From CAZPRY01 sp964589175 (GTDB taxonomy: Bacteria > Fidelibacterota > UBA2242), in contig CAZPRY010000005.1 of NCBI GenBank assembly GCA_964589175.1, forward strand, positions 1 through 64,000: 64,000 bases of DNA, written 5' to 3'. Under the pieces are notes generated by a model. It was not told the DNA's origin. It searched no databases and worked only from the letters and a program-made list of their open reading frames with translations. How positions within the stretch are numbered: the stretch's first letter is position 1; every line of letters begins with the position of its first letter. Positions 52,928-62,052 of the stretch are shown here, piece after piece. The translations under genes were made by a program, and so were the position numbers.

Positions 52928-55543
52928 TTTGAAGGTTGCCTGGGTGGATGCCCGGAAGATCGGATTGAAGCCGAAGAGTACCAGCTGACCGTTGCCCTTC
53001 TTCAGCCAGGCGCCGACGGTGACATCCGCCAGTTTTTCCACATTTTCACAATACCCGCTCAACAGGATATCCCGTTCGGGAAAACGGACGATTACGCGCC
53101 GGTCCATGTCGAAATTCGGTATCGATGTAGCGAACAGCGGTCCGTTTCGGAAAAACACGCCGCAGGAAGTGGGCATTCCCAGGGTAAGCGGGTGATCTTT
53201 ACGGAGTTCCACATTGAGGAGTGAACCGGGGCAGAACAGGCCCTCGGTTTTCAATTTTTCGCTAATGTCCTGGATCGGCAGCTGAAATTCCTCCGTCTCA
53301 TCCTTGCCGTGTTTAAGCTCCTGCAAGGCAGTGAAGAGTCCCGTCGAATTTCCCCATGAGATGATCGTCCCGCCGTCGTCGATGAATTTCATCAGGTTAT
53401 TCATACCCTCTTTCTCGATGCCCTTGGTATATTCCGGCGGATAGTTACTGAGGTAATACTGATCGTTGGATTTGTACTTGCCGCTGCGCAGAACGTCGTG
53501 GTACTGATCGGGAAAGATGATCATGTCGTAGTCTTTATTCAGGTTGGTAATGCGCAATTCGCCGGGTCGGATGATGCGGTAGGGCAGGCTGTAGCTGTCC
53601 AGAATATAGCGTGTCCATCCGGCGTCCAGGTCGTGAAAATAACTTTCCACGAGACCGATGCGGGGCACCGCTAGGATGCTTTTTTTGATATCCGTCTTCT
53701 CGGAGAGAAAGATCGGTGCAACGACCATTTGTTCCAGCAGCTGTTCCATTTTGGCGGGTTTTTTCCGGTCGCTATAAATGAGAAAACTCTTCTCTGGAAT
53801 TCGTTTCTGGTCGATGATCAGGCTTTCTTCGAGACGATAAACATCCAGGCCGGATTTCATCGCTAGAAAGGCCGCTTTGTAGCTTTCGTTATTATTAATT
53901 GTAAATAGGGCAGCATCAATCTTCGCGGGGATTTTCCTCTGCAGCCTGAAATCCAACTCAAGTTTTTGCAGTAAATTCTCGAACTCTCCCGAACGGATAT
54001 TGACGGTTTGGCAGTGCAGACTGCGATGCAGCGGCAGCGACCAGCTTGTGATATCATACGGTTGAATGATTTCACCGCCGGGCGTATAGTGCCGCACCGG
54101 AAAAATCTGCTTTTCCATCACCTCTTTGATAAAGGTCCTGTACGGCTGGGCCAGCGGGATAACAATATCGCCCTTTTGATACTCGAATTCGCCGAGACGG
54201 TAGGGACTGGTGAGCTGATAGACATCAACGCCGTGTTCACGCAGGAGATTCACGACAGGAACCAGTTCGCTCTGATCGTGTTGTTTGAGCGGCAAGATGA
54301 AGTAAATCGGCGCTTCCGTCCTGCCCTTTGCGACTTCCCGGACACAGAGGTCATTGCGGAATTTCAGGATGCTTTCCCGGTACAGCGAAGCGGTTTTCAG
54401 GAGGGAGAGGAGCGAGGCGCGTTCGTACTCCACAATGTTGGACAAACGCCACCAGCCGCCCGGCCAGGGCAGCGGCATATTGATGCTCTTTTTGTATTCG
54501 GATAAGCCCTTGCCGTAGCCGCGTAATTCGTTGGGTTCGATGAAGACCGGTGAGGCGATATTCACTCCGGCGCATTCCGTGAGTAGGCCGATGACGTTTT
54601 TCCAGATGCAGGTGGTTGTCGAGCCGGGCCAGTAATCGTCGAAAAGATAGTTGCGTGAGACTCCCGCCAGGCCGGCGGCGGTCATATCATTGATGATGTT
54701 AGAGCCGATAATACCGGTCCAGTTCCAGAGCCCGGCGTCGATATTTTCGGCGATCGGATCGTGGGAAGGCGGCACGTAATAGCGGGCCGATCCCGATCCC
54801 ATCTGGTGTTTTTCGATCAAAATCTGCGGAAACCACTCAGTGCTGAATAGTTTAGAAATGGCCCGGTTATCGGCCTGGCTCAGGGTGATAAAATCACGAT
54901 TGTTGTCATGCCCGGTGTATTTGTGGTAGATGCCGGGCATCCCGCAGCCTTCGTATCTCGTGTCTTTGTATTTCTTGTAGTGCTCGACGACCATGTCCAT
55001 ACCGTCGGGATTATGGCATGGTACGAGCATGAAGACAACATCCTCCATTTGGGATAATGTCCGGGGATCCGCGGTCGTGACCAATTCATGGGCGATGATG
55101 GGTGCGGCCTGGGACGGACCGATTTCGGTGGAGTGCATTGAGAGCGTGATCATGACGAATACCCTGGCGTCCCGGATCAGCACCTCCCGCTCGGAATCGG
55201 GGATATCCGGGTCGAGGGCCAGCCGGCGGTTGCTTTCCCGCAGGACGATCAGGTTGCGGATATTATTCGGTGTGGAAATGAAAGCTACATACATGGGTTT
55301 ATCCATGGGCGAACGGCCGAATTCGAAGAGCTGCAGCCGGTCGGAGGCTTCATCCAATTTCTGGAAGTACTGGATCAGATTCTCATAGTCGAAAAGCATA
55401 CGGTCCGTGCCGGGTACAAAACCAAAATGTTCTTCCGGCGTGGGAATCGTCGTTCCGGCCTGGGCGAACGCGGCCGCAGGTGGATTCAGGCAGCCCAGTA
55501 GAAGCCCAAGGAAGAGGGTCGTCAGGTGGATCGATTTTTTCAT
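52886..55543 (-). CDS. Exported M14-family zinc carboxypeptidase-like protein
   Basis: An 885-aa secreted metallopeptidase-type protein (signal peptide about 1-28). The M14 zinc motif HxxE is H137-S-T-E140, and a third ligand may be H246 in LIEKHQMG. The segments PCHNPDGMD (175-183) and TGHDNNRDF (210-218) belong to the family's substrate-binding region. After the peptidase domain (about 45-380) a long C-terminal region (about 390-885) includes an amidotransferase-like part with MIIFPDQYHDVLRSG and MKFIDDGGTIISWGNSTG. Large proteins of this layout are common in FCB genomes; their substrates are unknown. GAGG precedes the ATG. The 42-bp convergent overlap with the MASE3 gene is noteworthy. Confidence 0.85.
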   Translation of the reverse strand: MKKSIHLTTLFLGLLLGCLNPPAAAFAQAGTTIPTPEEHFGFVPGTDRMLFDYENLIQYFQKLDEASDRLQLFEFGRSPMDKPMYVAFISTPNNIRNLIVLRESNRRLALDPDIPDSEREVLIRDARVFVMITLSMHSTEIGPSQAAPIIAHELVTTADPRTLSQMEDVVFMLVPCHNPDGMDMVVEHYKKYKDTRYEGCGMPGIYHKYTGHDNNRDFITLSQADNRAISKLFSTEWFPQILIEKHQMGSGSARYYVPPSHDPIAENIDAGLWNWTGIIGSNIINDMTAAGLAGVSRNYLFDDYWPGSTTTCIWKNVIGLLTECAGVNIASPVFIEPNELRGYGKGLSEYKKSINMPLPWPGGWWRLSNIVEYERASLLSLLKTASLYRESILKFRNDLCVREVAKGRTEAPIYFILPLKQHDQSELVPVVNLLREHGVDVYQLTSPYRLGEFEYQKGDIVIPLAQPYRTFIKEVMEKQIFPVRHYTPGGEIIQPYDITSWSLPLHRSLHCQTVNIRSGEFENLLQKLELDFRLQRKIPAKIDAALFTINNNESYKAAFLAMKSGLDVYRLEESLIIDQKRIPEKSFLIYSDRKKPAKMEQLLEQMVVAPIFLSEKTDIKKSILAVPRIGLVESYFHDLDAGWTRYILDSYSLPYRIIRPGELRITNLNKDYDMIIFPDQYHDVLRSGKYKSNDQYYLSNYPPEYTKGIEKEGMNNLMKFIDDGGTIISWGNSTGLFTALQELKHGKDETEEFQLPIQDISEKLKTEGLFCPGSLLNVELRKDHPLTLGMPTSCGVFFRNGPLFATSIPNFDMDRRVIVRFPERDILLSGYCENVEKLADVTVGAWLKKGNGQLVLFGFNPIFRASTQATFKLLFNAILLPRVAA

Positions 55544-55798
55544 CTAAAACCTCATTTCGACCTGCAAGCCCATGCCAGTCGGAACCGATCTCAAACCGGG
55601 ATGGGTGCTCTTTTTCTTAAATCTATCCGGGAATCCGGTTTTTGCAAATCAAATTTAGAATAATTTTTGGAAACGCCGTACAGCATCAATGGATTGAATG
55701 ATGGAAATCCCTAAAAAGATTCCGTACGGATGTAAAAAGTTGCTTTCAGAGGTTTTCGTGTGAAGCGGTTTTCAACCGGATAATCTGCTTCCCACCAG

Positions 55799-55963
55799 TC
55801 AGTCGTTGAGTAATTCGCTGACGGTCCGGAGAAACTCGTTGAAATGCTATGGTTTGCGGATGGAGTTGTAGCGGTGGATTTTCCTGGATGAGTCGAGCAT
55901 GTGAAAATCCGGCTGCCGCGGTTGTTTCGGGAGTTGCGCTATATCTTGATTCAGATTGCGCAT
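55799..55963 (-). pseudogene. Remnant of a response-regulator receiver domain
   Basis: Directly after the stop of the receiver gene ending at 55970, and in the same frame, 38 codons run from ATG 55963 to a TAG at 55849-55847, then 15 more sense codons to TGA at 55801-55799. Reading through the TAG gives HRYNSIRKP-stop-HFNEFLRTVSELLND. This closely follows the C-terminal end of Rcp1-type receivers (NSYIRKPxDFxEFLRTV), with the conserved lysine-proline pair. The N-terminal two thirds of a receiver, including the phospho-acceptor aspartate, are missing. The rest of the 426-bp gap (55544-55969) shows no gene. Confidence 0.5.
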
Positions 55964-55969
55964 AATTGT

Positions 55970-56362
55970 CTACCTGGCTATTTTCATGCCGCTCGGTGAT
56001 CGGGTTTTGAATTTTTGCAGGATCTCCGGGATATCCTCGAAATTCTGCGCCAGGTCGATGAAATAATCCGAACCGGCTTCGGTCAGTAAATTCTGGTAGA
56101 CCGGATCCGAAAACTCGACCAACGAGATGATTTGACACTTCGGCGAAATGGTTTTCAGAACACGAATAGTCTCCAGGATACTGCCACGCAGGAAGTAAGT
56201 GTTGAGGATGATGATTTCCGGTTTCATTCGATACGCATCGATCAGGATGTTGTCTAAGGAACTGATACGCCGGATTTCATCGACATGGTCGGTGGCATGA
56301 CCGATCAACCTTTTAACCCGCTCGTATGTGATTTCCGATTCATCGAAGAGGAGAATTTTCAT
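55970..56362 (-). CDS. Degenerate single-domain receiver (pseudo-response regulator)
   Basis: A CheY-like fold of 130 aa from ATG 56362, chosen because AAGGA lies 8 bases ahead; the frame opens 22 codons earlier without a leader. The N-terminus MKILLFDESEITYERVKRL keeps the acidic pair. The phospho-acceptor position reads IIILNTYF instead of LLD, so the aspartate is replaced by asparagine. The usual lysine-proline near the end is also absent (GSDYFIDLAQNFEDI). It therefore probably cannot be phosphorylated in the standard way and may act as a constitutive or partner-binding receiver. It is separated from the next receiver by a strong terminator. Confidence 0.72.
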   Translation of the reverse strand: MKILLFDESEITYERVKRLIGHATDHVDEIRRISSLDNILIDAYRMKPEIIILNTYFLRGSILETIRVLKTISPKCQIISLVEFSDPVYQNLLTEAGSDYFIDLAQNFEDIPEILQKFKTRSPSGMKIAR

Positions 56363-56510
56363 CTTGGTTTCCTTGGTATAAGGCAGAAGTGGGTTTACGT
56401 AACTAATTTCGGCCGTGTTGTTGATCATGTCAATTTCCCTTCACTATTCACCTTTAATATAGGAAGAGGTTGTATCTACCGCTATCGCCATATCGATGAA
56501 GCTTGTGTCG

Positions 56511-56547
56511 AAAAAAGAGGACTCTTGTCGAATTTCTTCGACAAGAG
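56511..56547 (-). terminator. Strong intrinsic terminator after the single-domain response regulator
   Basis: On the - strand an 11-bp perfect stem CTCTTGTCGAA/TTCGACAAGAG with a 4-base loop is followed by TCCTCTTTTTT. It begins 46 bases after the stop at 56593 and isolates the downstream pseudo-receiver gene. Confidence 0.82.
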
Positions 56548-56592
56548 CGGCCTGTGCTTTATTACGGAACAGGCGTGGGATGAAGGGGGTAA

Positions 56593-56964
56593 TCATAGCG
56601 GTGTTACTGATAACGTACGGAGGGTTTCAATAGCGGATTCAAATTCAGTGGTTTTATCATAAAAATGGACGACACCGTAATGTTGTGCCATTTCACGAAA
56701 TGGTGGGGCGGGATAATTGGTGATCATGAGGACTTCCGGCTTGTAGCTGCTGCTACGAATTTGCTCCAGAACATTGAAGCCGTTCCCATCCGGGAGTTCC
56801 ACATCCAGCAGGATGCAGTCCGGGTGGTTGCTTTCGATAAAGGCCACCGCATCCCGAACGGACGCGGCCTCACCGATGACGGTGGTGTGGGGCAACGACC
56901 CGAGCAGGCGTTTAAAACTTTTTCGGAACTGGGCAGAATCATCGATAATATACAGTTTTAGCAT
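56593..56964 (-). CDS. Single-domain CheY-like response regulator
   Basis: Stand-alone receiver of 123 aa. All functional residues are present: the acidic pair in YIIDDSAQ (D8, D9), the phospho-acceptor D54 in ILLDVELPDGNG, a threonine in MITNYP and a lysine in FYDKTTEF. With no output domain it would act by protein contact, for example within a phosphorelay with the nearby PAS kinase. GAGGTTCG precedes the ATG. A strong terminator follows. The 169-bp gap upstream (56965-57133) shows nothing recognisable. Confidence 0.88.
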   Translation of the reverse strand: MLKLYIIDDSAQFRKSFKRLLGSLPHTTVIGEAASVRDAVAFIESNHPDCILLDVELPDGNGFNVLEQIRSSSYKPEVLMITNYPAPPFREMAQHYGVVHFYDKTTEFESAIETLRTLSVTPL

Positions 56965-57133
56965 TCGAACCTCGTTATGTGAATTCTAGAGATTCCGAAG
57001 CAAAGCTGCTATCAGTGAAAGGATGTATTTGGTGTCGCTGTCTGCATGAAGCGAATGTAGCGGTGCAGCTATACGGGATATTTGCGGCAATAACAAAATG
57101 CGGTGACTGGGGAAAGTAGGCAGGTTCCGGAGC

Positions 57134-57766
57134 TTAGTCGATCAGTCCGTTGTTGACGGCATAGAGGATCATTTCAGCTGTTGAGTGGACATGCAGCTTT
57201 TCGGCAATCCGCTGCCGGTAGGTACTGACCGTGCTGGGACTGAGGGAGAGAGTTGTCGCGATGTCTCCGATGGATCTGCCTTTGGCCAGCATATGCAGTA
57301 CCTGGAATTCGCGATCGGAGAGGGATTCATGCGGTAATTGGTCCTTCCGGCCGCCGAGGTTGGCCGCCAGCTGTTCGGCGACGTTCTGGCTGATGTAGAG
57401 ACGGCCGTCAATGATTTTGCGAATCGCGCGGATTAATTCTTCCGGGGCCGTTTCCTTGGTCAGATAGCCGGAGGCGCCGGCTTTAAGGGCGCGCAGGGCA
57501 TAGCTTTCTTCATCATGCATGCTCAGGATCAGGACTTTGATATCCGGAAAGCGCAACCGGATGTCGCCCAGCAGGTCCAGACCGCTTTTACCGGGCATCG
57601 TAATGTCCAGTACGATAATATCACAACATTGATGTTCGAGGTACTCGAGAGCTTCGAAAGCATCCTTGGCTTCACCGACGACAAGCATGTCGGATTCGGA
57701 ACTCAGGATTTTTTTAAACCCTTCCCGGATTAGGATGTGATCATCGGCAATGAGGACTTTGATCAT
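57134..57766 (-). CDS. NarL/LuxR-family response regulator
   Basis: DNA-binding response regulator of 210 aa. The receiver (about 1-120) has D8/D9 (IADDH), the acceptor D54 in IVLDITMPGKSG, and the switch lysine in GYLTKETAPEEL. The C-terminal LuxR-type helix-turn-helix (about 145-208) reads LSDREFQVLHMLAKGRS, then IATTLSLSPSTVSTYRQRI. It lies 65 bp after the multi-PAS HisKA_3-type kinase, the usual genetic pairing for NarX/NarL-type systems, so that kinase is almost certainly its partner. Target genes are unknown. The Shine-Dalgarno is weak. Confidence 0.94.
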   Translation of the reverse strand: MIKVLIADDHILIREGFKKILSSESDMLVVGEAKDAFEALEYLEHQCCDIIVLDITMPGKSGLDLLGDIRLRFPDIKVLILSMHDEESYALRALKAGASGYLTKETAPEELIRAIRKIIDGRLYISQNVAEQLAANLGGRKDQLPHESLSDREFQVLHMLAKGRSIGDIATTLSLSPSTVSTYRQRIAEKLHVHSTAEMILYAVNNGLID

Positions 57767-57831
57767 GATTGGCTGTATATTTACGAAAATGCTTTTAAAG
57801 AATCAATCATTTTTCATTTTCCGTAAAAAGT

Positions 57832-60800
57832 TTAATCCAGCGGCAACCTGAGAATAAGTTCCGTACCCCGACCCGGCTGGCTGTGGATCGCGAGTTCGCC
57901 GCCCAGTAAAATCGCGCGCTCTTTCATTCCGATAATGCCGAAGCTGTCGCTTCGGTTCTGGACTTCCGGATTCATTCCCTTGCCGTCGTCCGAAATCGAA
58001 AGAATCAGGATGCTCTGAGACACGCTGAGCCGGATCTCGGCCCGGCTGGCCCGGGCATGGCGGGAAATGTTGGACAGGGCTTCCTGAAAAATGCGGTAGA
58101 TCGCCAGTGAAGAATCAGTCGGGATCTCGGAGAGAGTCTTCGGGTATGAAAAATGAACAGCCGTTCCGGCGGTGGTTCCGAAATCTGCAGAATAACGCCG
58201 CATGGCCTCGATTAAGCCCAGGGTTTCAAGTGTCTCGGGCCTCAACCGGTGAATCAGGGCTCTGATCTGCCGGATGGTCGAATCGATTAATTCCTTCATC
58301 GCCTGGATATCGGCGCTGGCGCGTTGCATATCGTCGGGCTGTAATTTTCCGGCGAATTCCTTAGCGAAAATGGACAGGTCGATTTTAAGGGCGGTCATGA
58401 TCTGGGCGATTTCATCGTGGATTTCGCGCGCGATGGCCTTGCGTTCATCTTCCCGTACGGTCTGAAGGTGACCGGCCAGGGCGCGTAGGCGTCTTTCGGA
58501 ATCCTGTAATTTCTCAAGGGACCGGGATCGCTCGGTGATATCCTGAACCGTGGAAATCATCAGGTTCTGCTCGGGAAGGGGAATATTCTTGGCCGCAATT
58601 ATCGCCAGGCTGCCGTTCTGGCGAGTCACTTTAAAACCTTCCCACTGCATCCGTTGGGGATCGCCGGATCGAATATCAGCCATGACCCGGGTTTGCAGTT
58701 TTTTGCGATATTCCGGGTCCGGATAAACATACTTGAAGAAGTTCTCAACATCTTTAATAATTTCTCCCGGCCAGCCGTAAATTTTTTCAAATTGTTCGTT
58801 CATATAAGTCGCAGCGCCCGAGTCGATATTATTCACCGCCAGCCCGATGGGCAGATTATCGAGAATCGTCTGAATATATTCGTTGCGTTTTTTTAGATTA
58901 TCTTCATTCTGTTTCCGTTCCGTAATATCCTGTATAGTGCCGACTACTTTGATGATTTTGTCTTCCTCGTACACCGGCTGTCCGGAGGTACGGATCCAGA
59001 TTTTCCGGCCCCTGGCTGTTTTGAAGGGGAATTCCAGATCGTACGGCGTTCCTTCCCGGCAACATTTTTCAAAAGCCTGCCGGATTGCCTCGCGATCTTC
59101 GGGATGGTAGCATTCAATACTGCGTGTAATATGTTCCTGGGAACCCGGAGGGAACTGGTTTTTATCATATTCATGAATGCGATAGGTTTCGTCGGTCCAG
59201 AATATTTTCCGGGATTCCACGTCATATTCCCAGCCGCCAACCTTAGCGATTTTCTGGGAAGCGGCCAGCATGGATTCGCTCTGCTGCAGCGCGAGTTTGG
59301 CCAGATGCTGTTTGCTGATGTCCTGGAAAACCACCGCGAATTTAAGTGGTTCTGGAGAATAGGCGATTCCTTCGTAGTAGTGATTCAGTTCGGCTGAAAA
59401 ATTCTGGAACGATCGCGGGTTACCACTCAGGGCAACTTCCCCGTAGAGCTCGATCCAGTAAGGCTCGGTGCCCGGCAGGATTTCCAGTACGGTTTTATCG
59501 ATGATCTGATCCCGGCGGAGTCCGGTAAGTTTTTCGAAGGCGGGATTGACCGTGATAAAGCGATAATCGACCGGCTTGCCGCTGTCATCCAGAATGATCT
59601 CATGCAGGGCAAAGGCGTCCAGCATCGTGTCAAAGAGTTGGCGGTACTGTTTTTCACTGTTTTTCAGGGCGATCTCGAAGACCTTGATATCGGAGATATC
59701 CCGGGTTGTGGCCAAAATCAGCCGATTGCCATCTTTATCCAGAAAGGACTTTGATAGAGTCTGGACCCACCGGTAGCGGCCATCTTTCTGATGGATGCGG
59801 TAATCGATCGGGGCGGATTTCCCGGTTCCGGATAGATTCCCAGCGTGATGCTTTTGAATAACGGGAATATCGTCTGGGTGGAAGAATTCATAACTGTCCC
59901 GGCCGATCAATTCTTTGGAGGAAAATCCCGTGATGTGCTGACTGGCCGGTGAAGCATAGATATATTTGCCTTCCTGATCATGCAATGAGATCATATCGTG
60001 AGAATTGTCAGCCAAGAGCCGGTAGCGCTCCTCGCTTTCCCGAATGGATTCCTCCATGCCTTTGCGCTCGCTGATATCGACATTGGTTCCCACGATGCGT
60101 AGCGGTTTCCCGTCCGGAGCGCGTTTAACGACTTTGCTGCGGGACAGGATCCAGCGCCATTCGTCATTCTTGGCTCTGAACCGAAGTTCCTCCGAGGAAT
60201 GCTGCTTTTCACCGACGATCGATTCACTCAACTGGATGGCCGATTTTTGGCGGTCATCCGGATGCAGAAGATCGAAATAACTTGTCAGAGACTGGGGAAA
60301 TTCGTGTGGTTCATATCCCAACATGGTGAAGAAGGTTGGATTGAAGTAAACGGTTTTTCCTTCGAGGTTCCAGTCGAAGATTCCGTCATTTGTGGCTTCG
60401 GTGACCAAGCGGAGACGTTCTTCGCTCTCCCGTAATTTCATTTCGGTATGCATTCGGTCTTTTATATCATAGGTCATCAGGAGCAGATGCTTGGCCCCTT
60501 TGTAGCGAACGGGAGTCATCAGGGCTTCGTACCAGACTTCCGTACCGAGTGTATTGATGGCATGCACTTCCTTCCTGATCGGATCTCCGCTATTCAGGGC
60601 TTCTTCGGCTGCATCCAGCATCCCGGTCTTTTTCCATGATTCCAGTTCACGGAAGTTCAGACTGATCAGTTTTTCATAATCGCCACCGCCCAGGGCAACT
60701 CCCGCCTGATTGACCAGGATCGTTTGACCAGCTTCCTTGTACATCCAGATGCCCACCGGGGACGTTTCGATAATCATCTGATTTAGATTGTAAGCATCCT

Positions 60801-61698
60801 GGAATTGCTGTTCCGCCAGCCTGCGCGCCTCGGATTCCGTGGAAAGGTCTTTGAGTATATTCAGCGTTGAGTTACGGCTTGCGATCAGTTCTTGCTCTGC
60901 CCGTTTTTGTTCCATGATATCTACGATGGAGGCAATCGCGTAGAGCGGTTTTCCGGCGTCGTCGCGGATCGTATTGGAATACAAATGAATCCAGACGGGA
61001 TGTCCGTCTTTATGGATGCAGCGCTTTTCGAAGTCGAAATTATCACGTTTCCCGGACGCGACATCGTTAAAGAATTTTTCATCAAGGGGCAGATCCTCCG
61101 CTAAGGTAATGTTGCGAATGTTCCGACCAATCAATTCATCCCGGTGATACCCGAGAATTTCACAGAAGCGCTGATTGGGATTAATAAACATTCCGTCCGG
61201 TCCGATCTCGGCGATCCCGACGGCGGCCTGGTTGAAGATCGTATTTATGCGCTGTTCGCTGCGCGTTAATTTTTCTTCGGCTTTGATCGTCGCGCTGATA
61301 TCTTCGATAGTGGCCGCCACGGCCTGGAAATTCCCCGCTTGGTCCAGGATGGGGGCCGCGTTTATGGACAGGTATACGATCTTACCGTCCGGCCACCGGA
61401 TCGCATGACGGATGTCCGTCACCGCTTTCCGGGTTTGACTTACCAGAGCGAAGGGAAGTTTCTCGGCGGGGAACTCGCCTCCCTTGAGGTCCGTGATGGT
61501 CCACAGGGGATCGTTATACTTTCGCGAAGTGATTTCATCCTTCTGCAGTCCCAGTATTTTTTCGGCCCGAAGGTTGGCATAGACAATTTTACCGGACGGA
61601 TTTAAGATGGTCATTCCGGCCCTAGTCGTATCGCTCAGGCTTTCGAGCACCTGTTCAGCCGTGATGTTAATGTGTAGCAAGGGATTGAATTTCTGCAT
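57832..61698 (-). CDS. Multi-PAS sensor histidine kinase, HisKA_3 (NarX-like) type
   Basis: A 1288-aa cytoplasmic kinase with no evident membrane helix. Eight PAS domains in tandem can be told apart, beginning near residues 12, 145, 300, 425, 550, 670, 800 and 930, several with PAC tails (for example DGHPVWIHLYSN). The dimerisation domain carries the phospho-acceptor H1094 in IAREIHDEIAQIM, a form typical of HisKA_3. The HATPase domain follows (about 1175-1288, with NISRHARASRAEIRL, DDGKGM and GIIGMKERAILLGG). GAGGTG precedes the ATG. It is operonic with the NarL-type regulator. No heme or flavin ligand pattern could be assigned to a given PAS by eye. Confidence 0.94.
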   Translation of the reverse strand: MQKFNPLLHINITAEQVLESLSDTTRAGMTILNPSGKIVYANLRAEKILGLQKDEITSRKYNDPLWTITDLKGGEFPAEKLPFALVSQTRKAVTDIRHAIRWPDGKIVYLSINAAPILDQAGNFQAVAATIEDISATIKAEEKLTRSEQRINTIFNQAAVGIAEIGPDGMFINPNQRFCEILGYHRDELIGRNIRNITLAEDLPLDEKFFNDVASGKRDNFDFEKRCIHKDGHPVWIHLYSNTIRDDAGKPLYAIASIVDIMEQKRAEQELIASRNSTLNILKDLSTESEARRLAEQQFQDAYNLNQMIIETSPVGIWMYKEAGQTILVNQAGVALGGGDYEKLISLNFRELESWKKTGMLDAAEEALNSGDPIRKEVHAINTLGTEVWYEALMTPVRYKGAKHLLLMTYDIKDRMHTEMKLRESEERLRLVTEATNDGIFDWNLEGKTVYFNPTFFTMLGYEPHEFPQSLTSYFDLLHPDDRQKSAIQLSESIVGEKQHSSEELRFRAKNDEWRWILSRSKVVKRAPDGKPLRIVGTNVDISERKGMEESIRESEERYRLLADNSHDMISLHDQEGKYIYASPASQHITGFSSKELIGRDSYEFFHPDDIPVIQKHHAGNLSGTGKSAPIDYRIHQKDGRYRWVQTLSKSFLDKDGNRLILATTRDISDIKVFEIALKNSEKQYRQLFDTMLDAFALHEIILDDSGKPVDYRFITVNPAFEKLTGLRRDQIIDKTVLEILPGTEPYWIELYGEVALSGNPRSFQNFSAELNHYYEGIAYSPEPLKFAVVFQDISKQHLAKLALQQSESMLAASQKIAKVGGWEYDVESRKIFWTDETYRIHEYDKNQFPPGSQEHITRSIECYHPEDREAIRQAFEKCCREGTPYDLEFPFKTARGRKIWIRTSGQPVYEEDKIIKVVGTIQDITERKQNEDNLKKRNEYIQTILDNLPIGLAVNNIDSGAATYMNEQFEKIYGWPGEIIKDVENFFKYVYPDPEYRKKLQTRVMADIRSGDPQRMQWEGFKVTRQNGSLAIIAAKNIPLPEQNLMISTVQDITERSRSLEKLQDSERRLRALAGHLQTVREDERKAIAREIHDEIAQIMTALKIDLSIFAKEFAGKLQPDDMQRASADIQAMKELIDSTIRQIRALIHRLRPETLETLGLIEAMRRYSADFGTTAGTAVHFSYPKTLSEIPTDSSLAIYRIFQEALSNISRHARASRAEIRLSVSQSILILSISDDGKGMNPEVQNRSDSFGIIGMKERAILLGGELAIHSQPGRGTELILRLPLD

Positions 61699-62052
61699 GA
61701 ATACACCTCTGAGAATGGTAAAGGGATTCTATGGATTAAAGTAAATCTTTGGGAGAGCGGACGGATAAAACGGCCCGAACCAATCCGATTTTTGAGATGA
61801 CATACTCTTTCATTACGCAGCAAAGGTTAGGATTATTTTAAGTACGGATTAGTCAATTCGCAAGTAAAGTCTTGGGCGGATTCTGTACTTCTGCCGCATT
61901 TGAAGGCTATGATTCATCTTGATATTTGCCATATCGGATGTAAATTATCACGAAAAGGGGAGCGATCAGAACGTTACAGCGGCCGATTATCCGATCCGTG
62001 GAAGCACCGGACCGCAGGCCGGCCGGCATAGCAACCGAAGCCCGGGAGTGGA
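61699..62052. other. Divergent intergenic region without a recognised gene
   Basis: This 354-bp gap separates the PAS kinase (-) from the SUMF1-like gene (+), so it must hold the promoters of both. I see no clear -35/-10 pair, no structured RNA and no convincing small gene; a 40-codon + frame from about 61911 lacks a leader and family features. Confidence 0.5.

Noticed and set aside
55746..56138. 130-codon - strand frame overlapping the pseudo-receiver
   Set aside because: It runs in another frame through the receiver gene, has no leader and a composition rich in Arg/His/Gln as seen in shadow frames; the receiver frame explains the stretch better.
61635..61823. 62-codon - strand frame at the start of the PAS kinase
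   Set aside because: It overlaps the kinase N-terminus out of frame and lacks a leader; the kinase start with GAGGTG is better supported.
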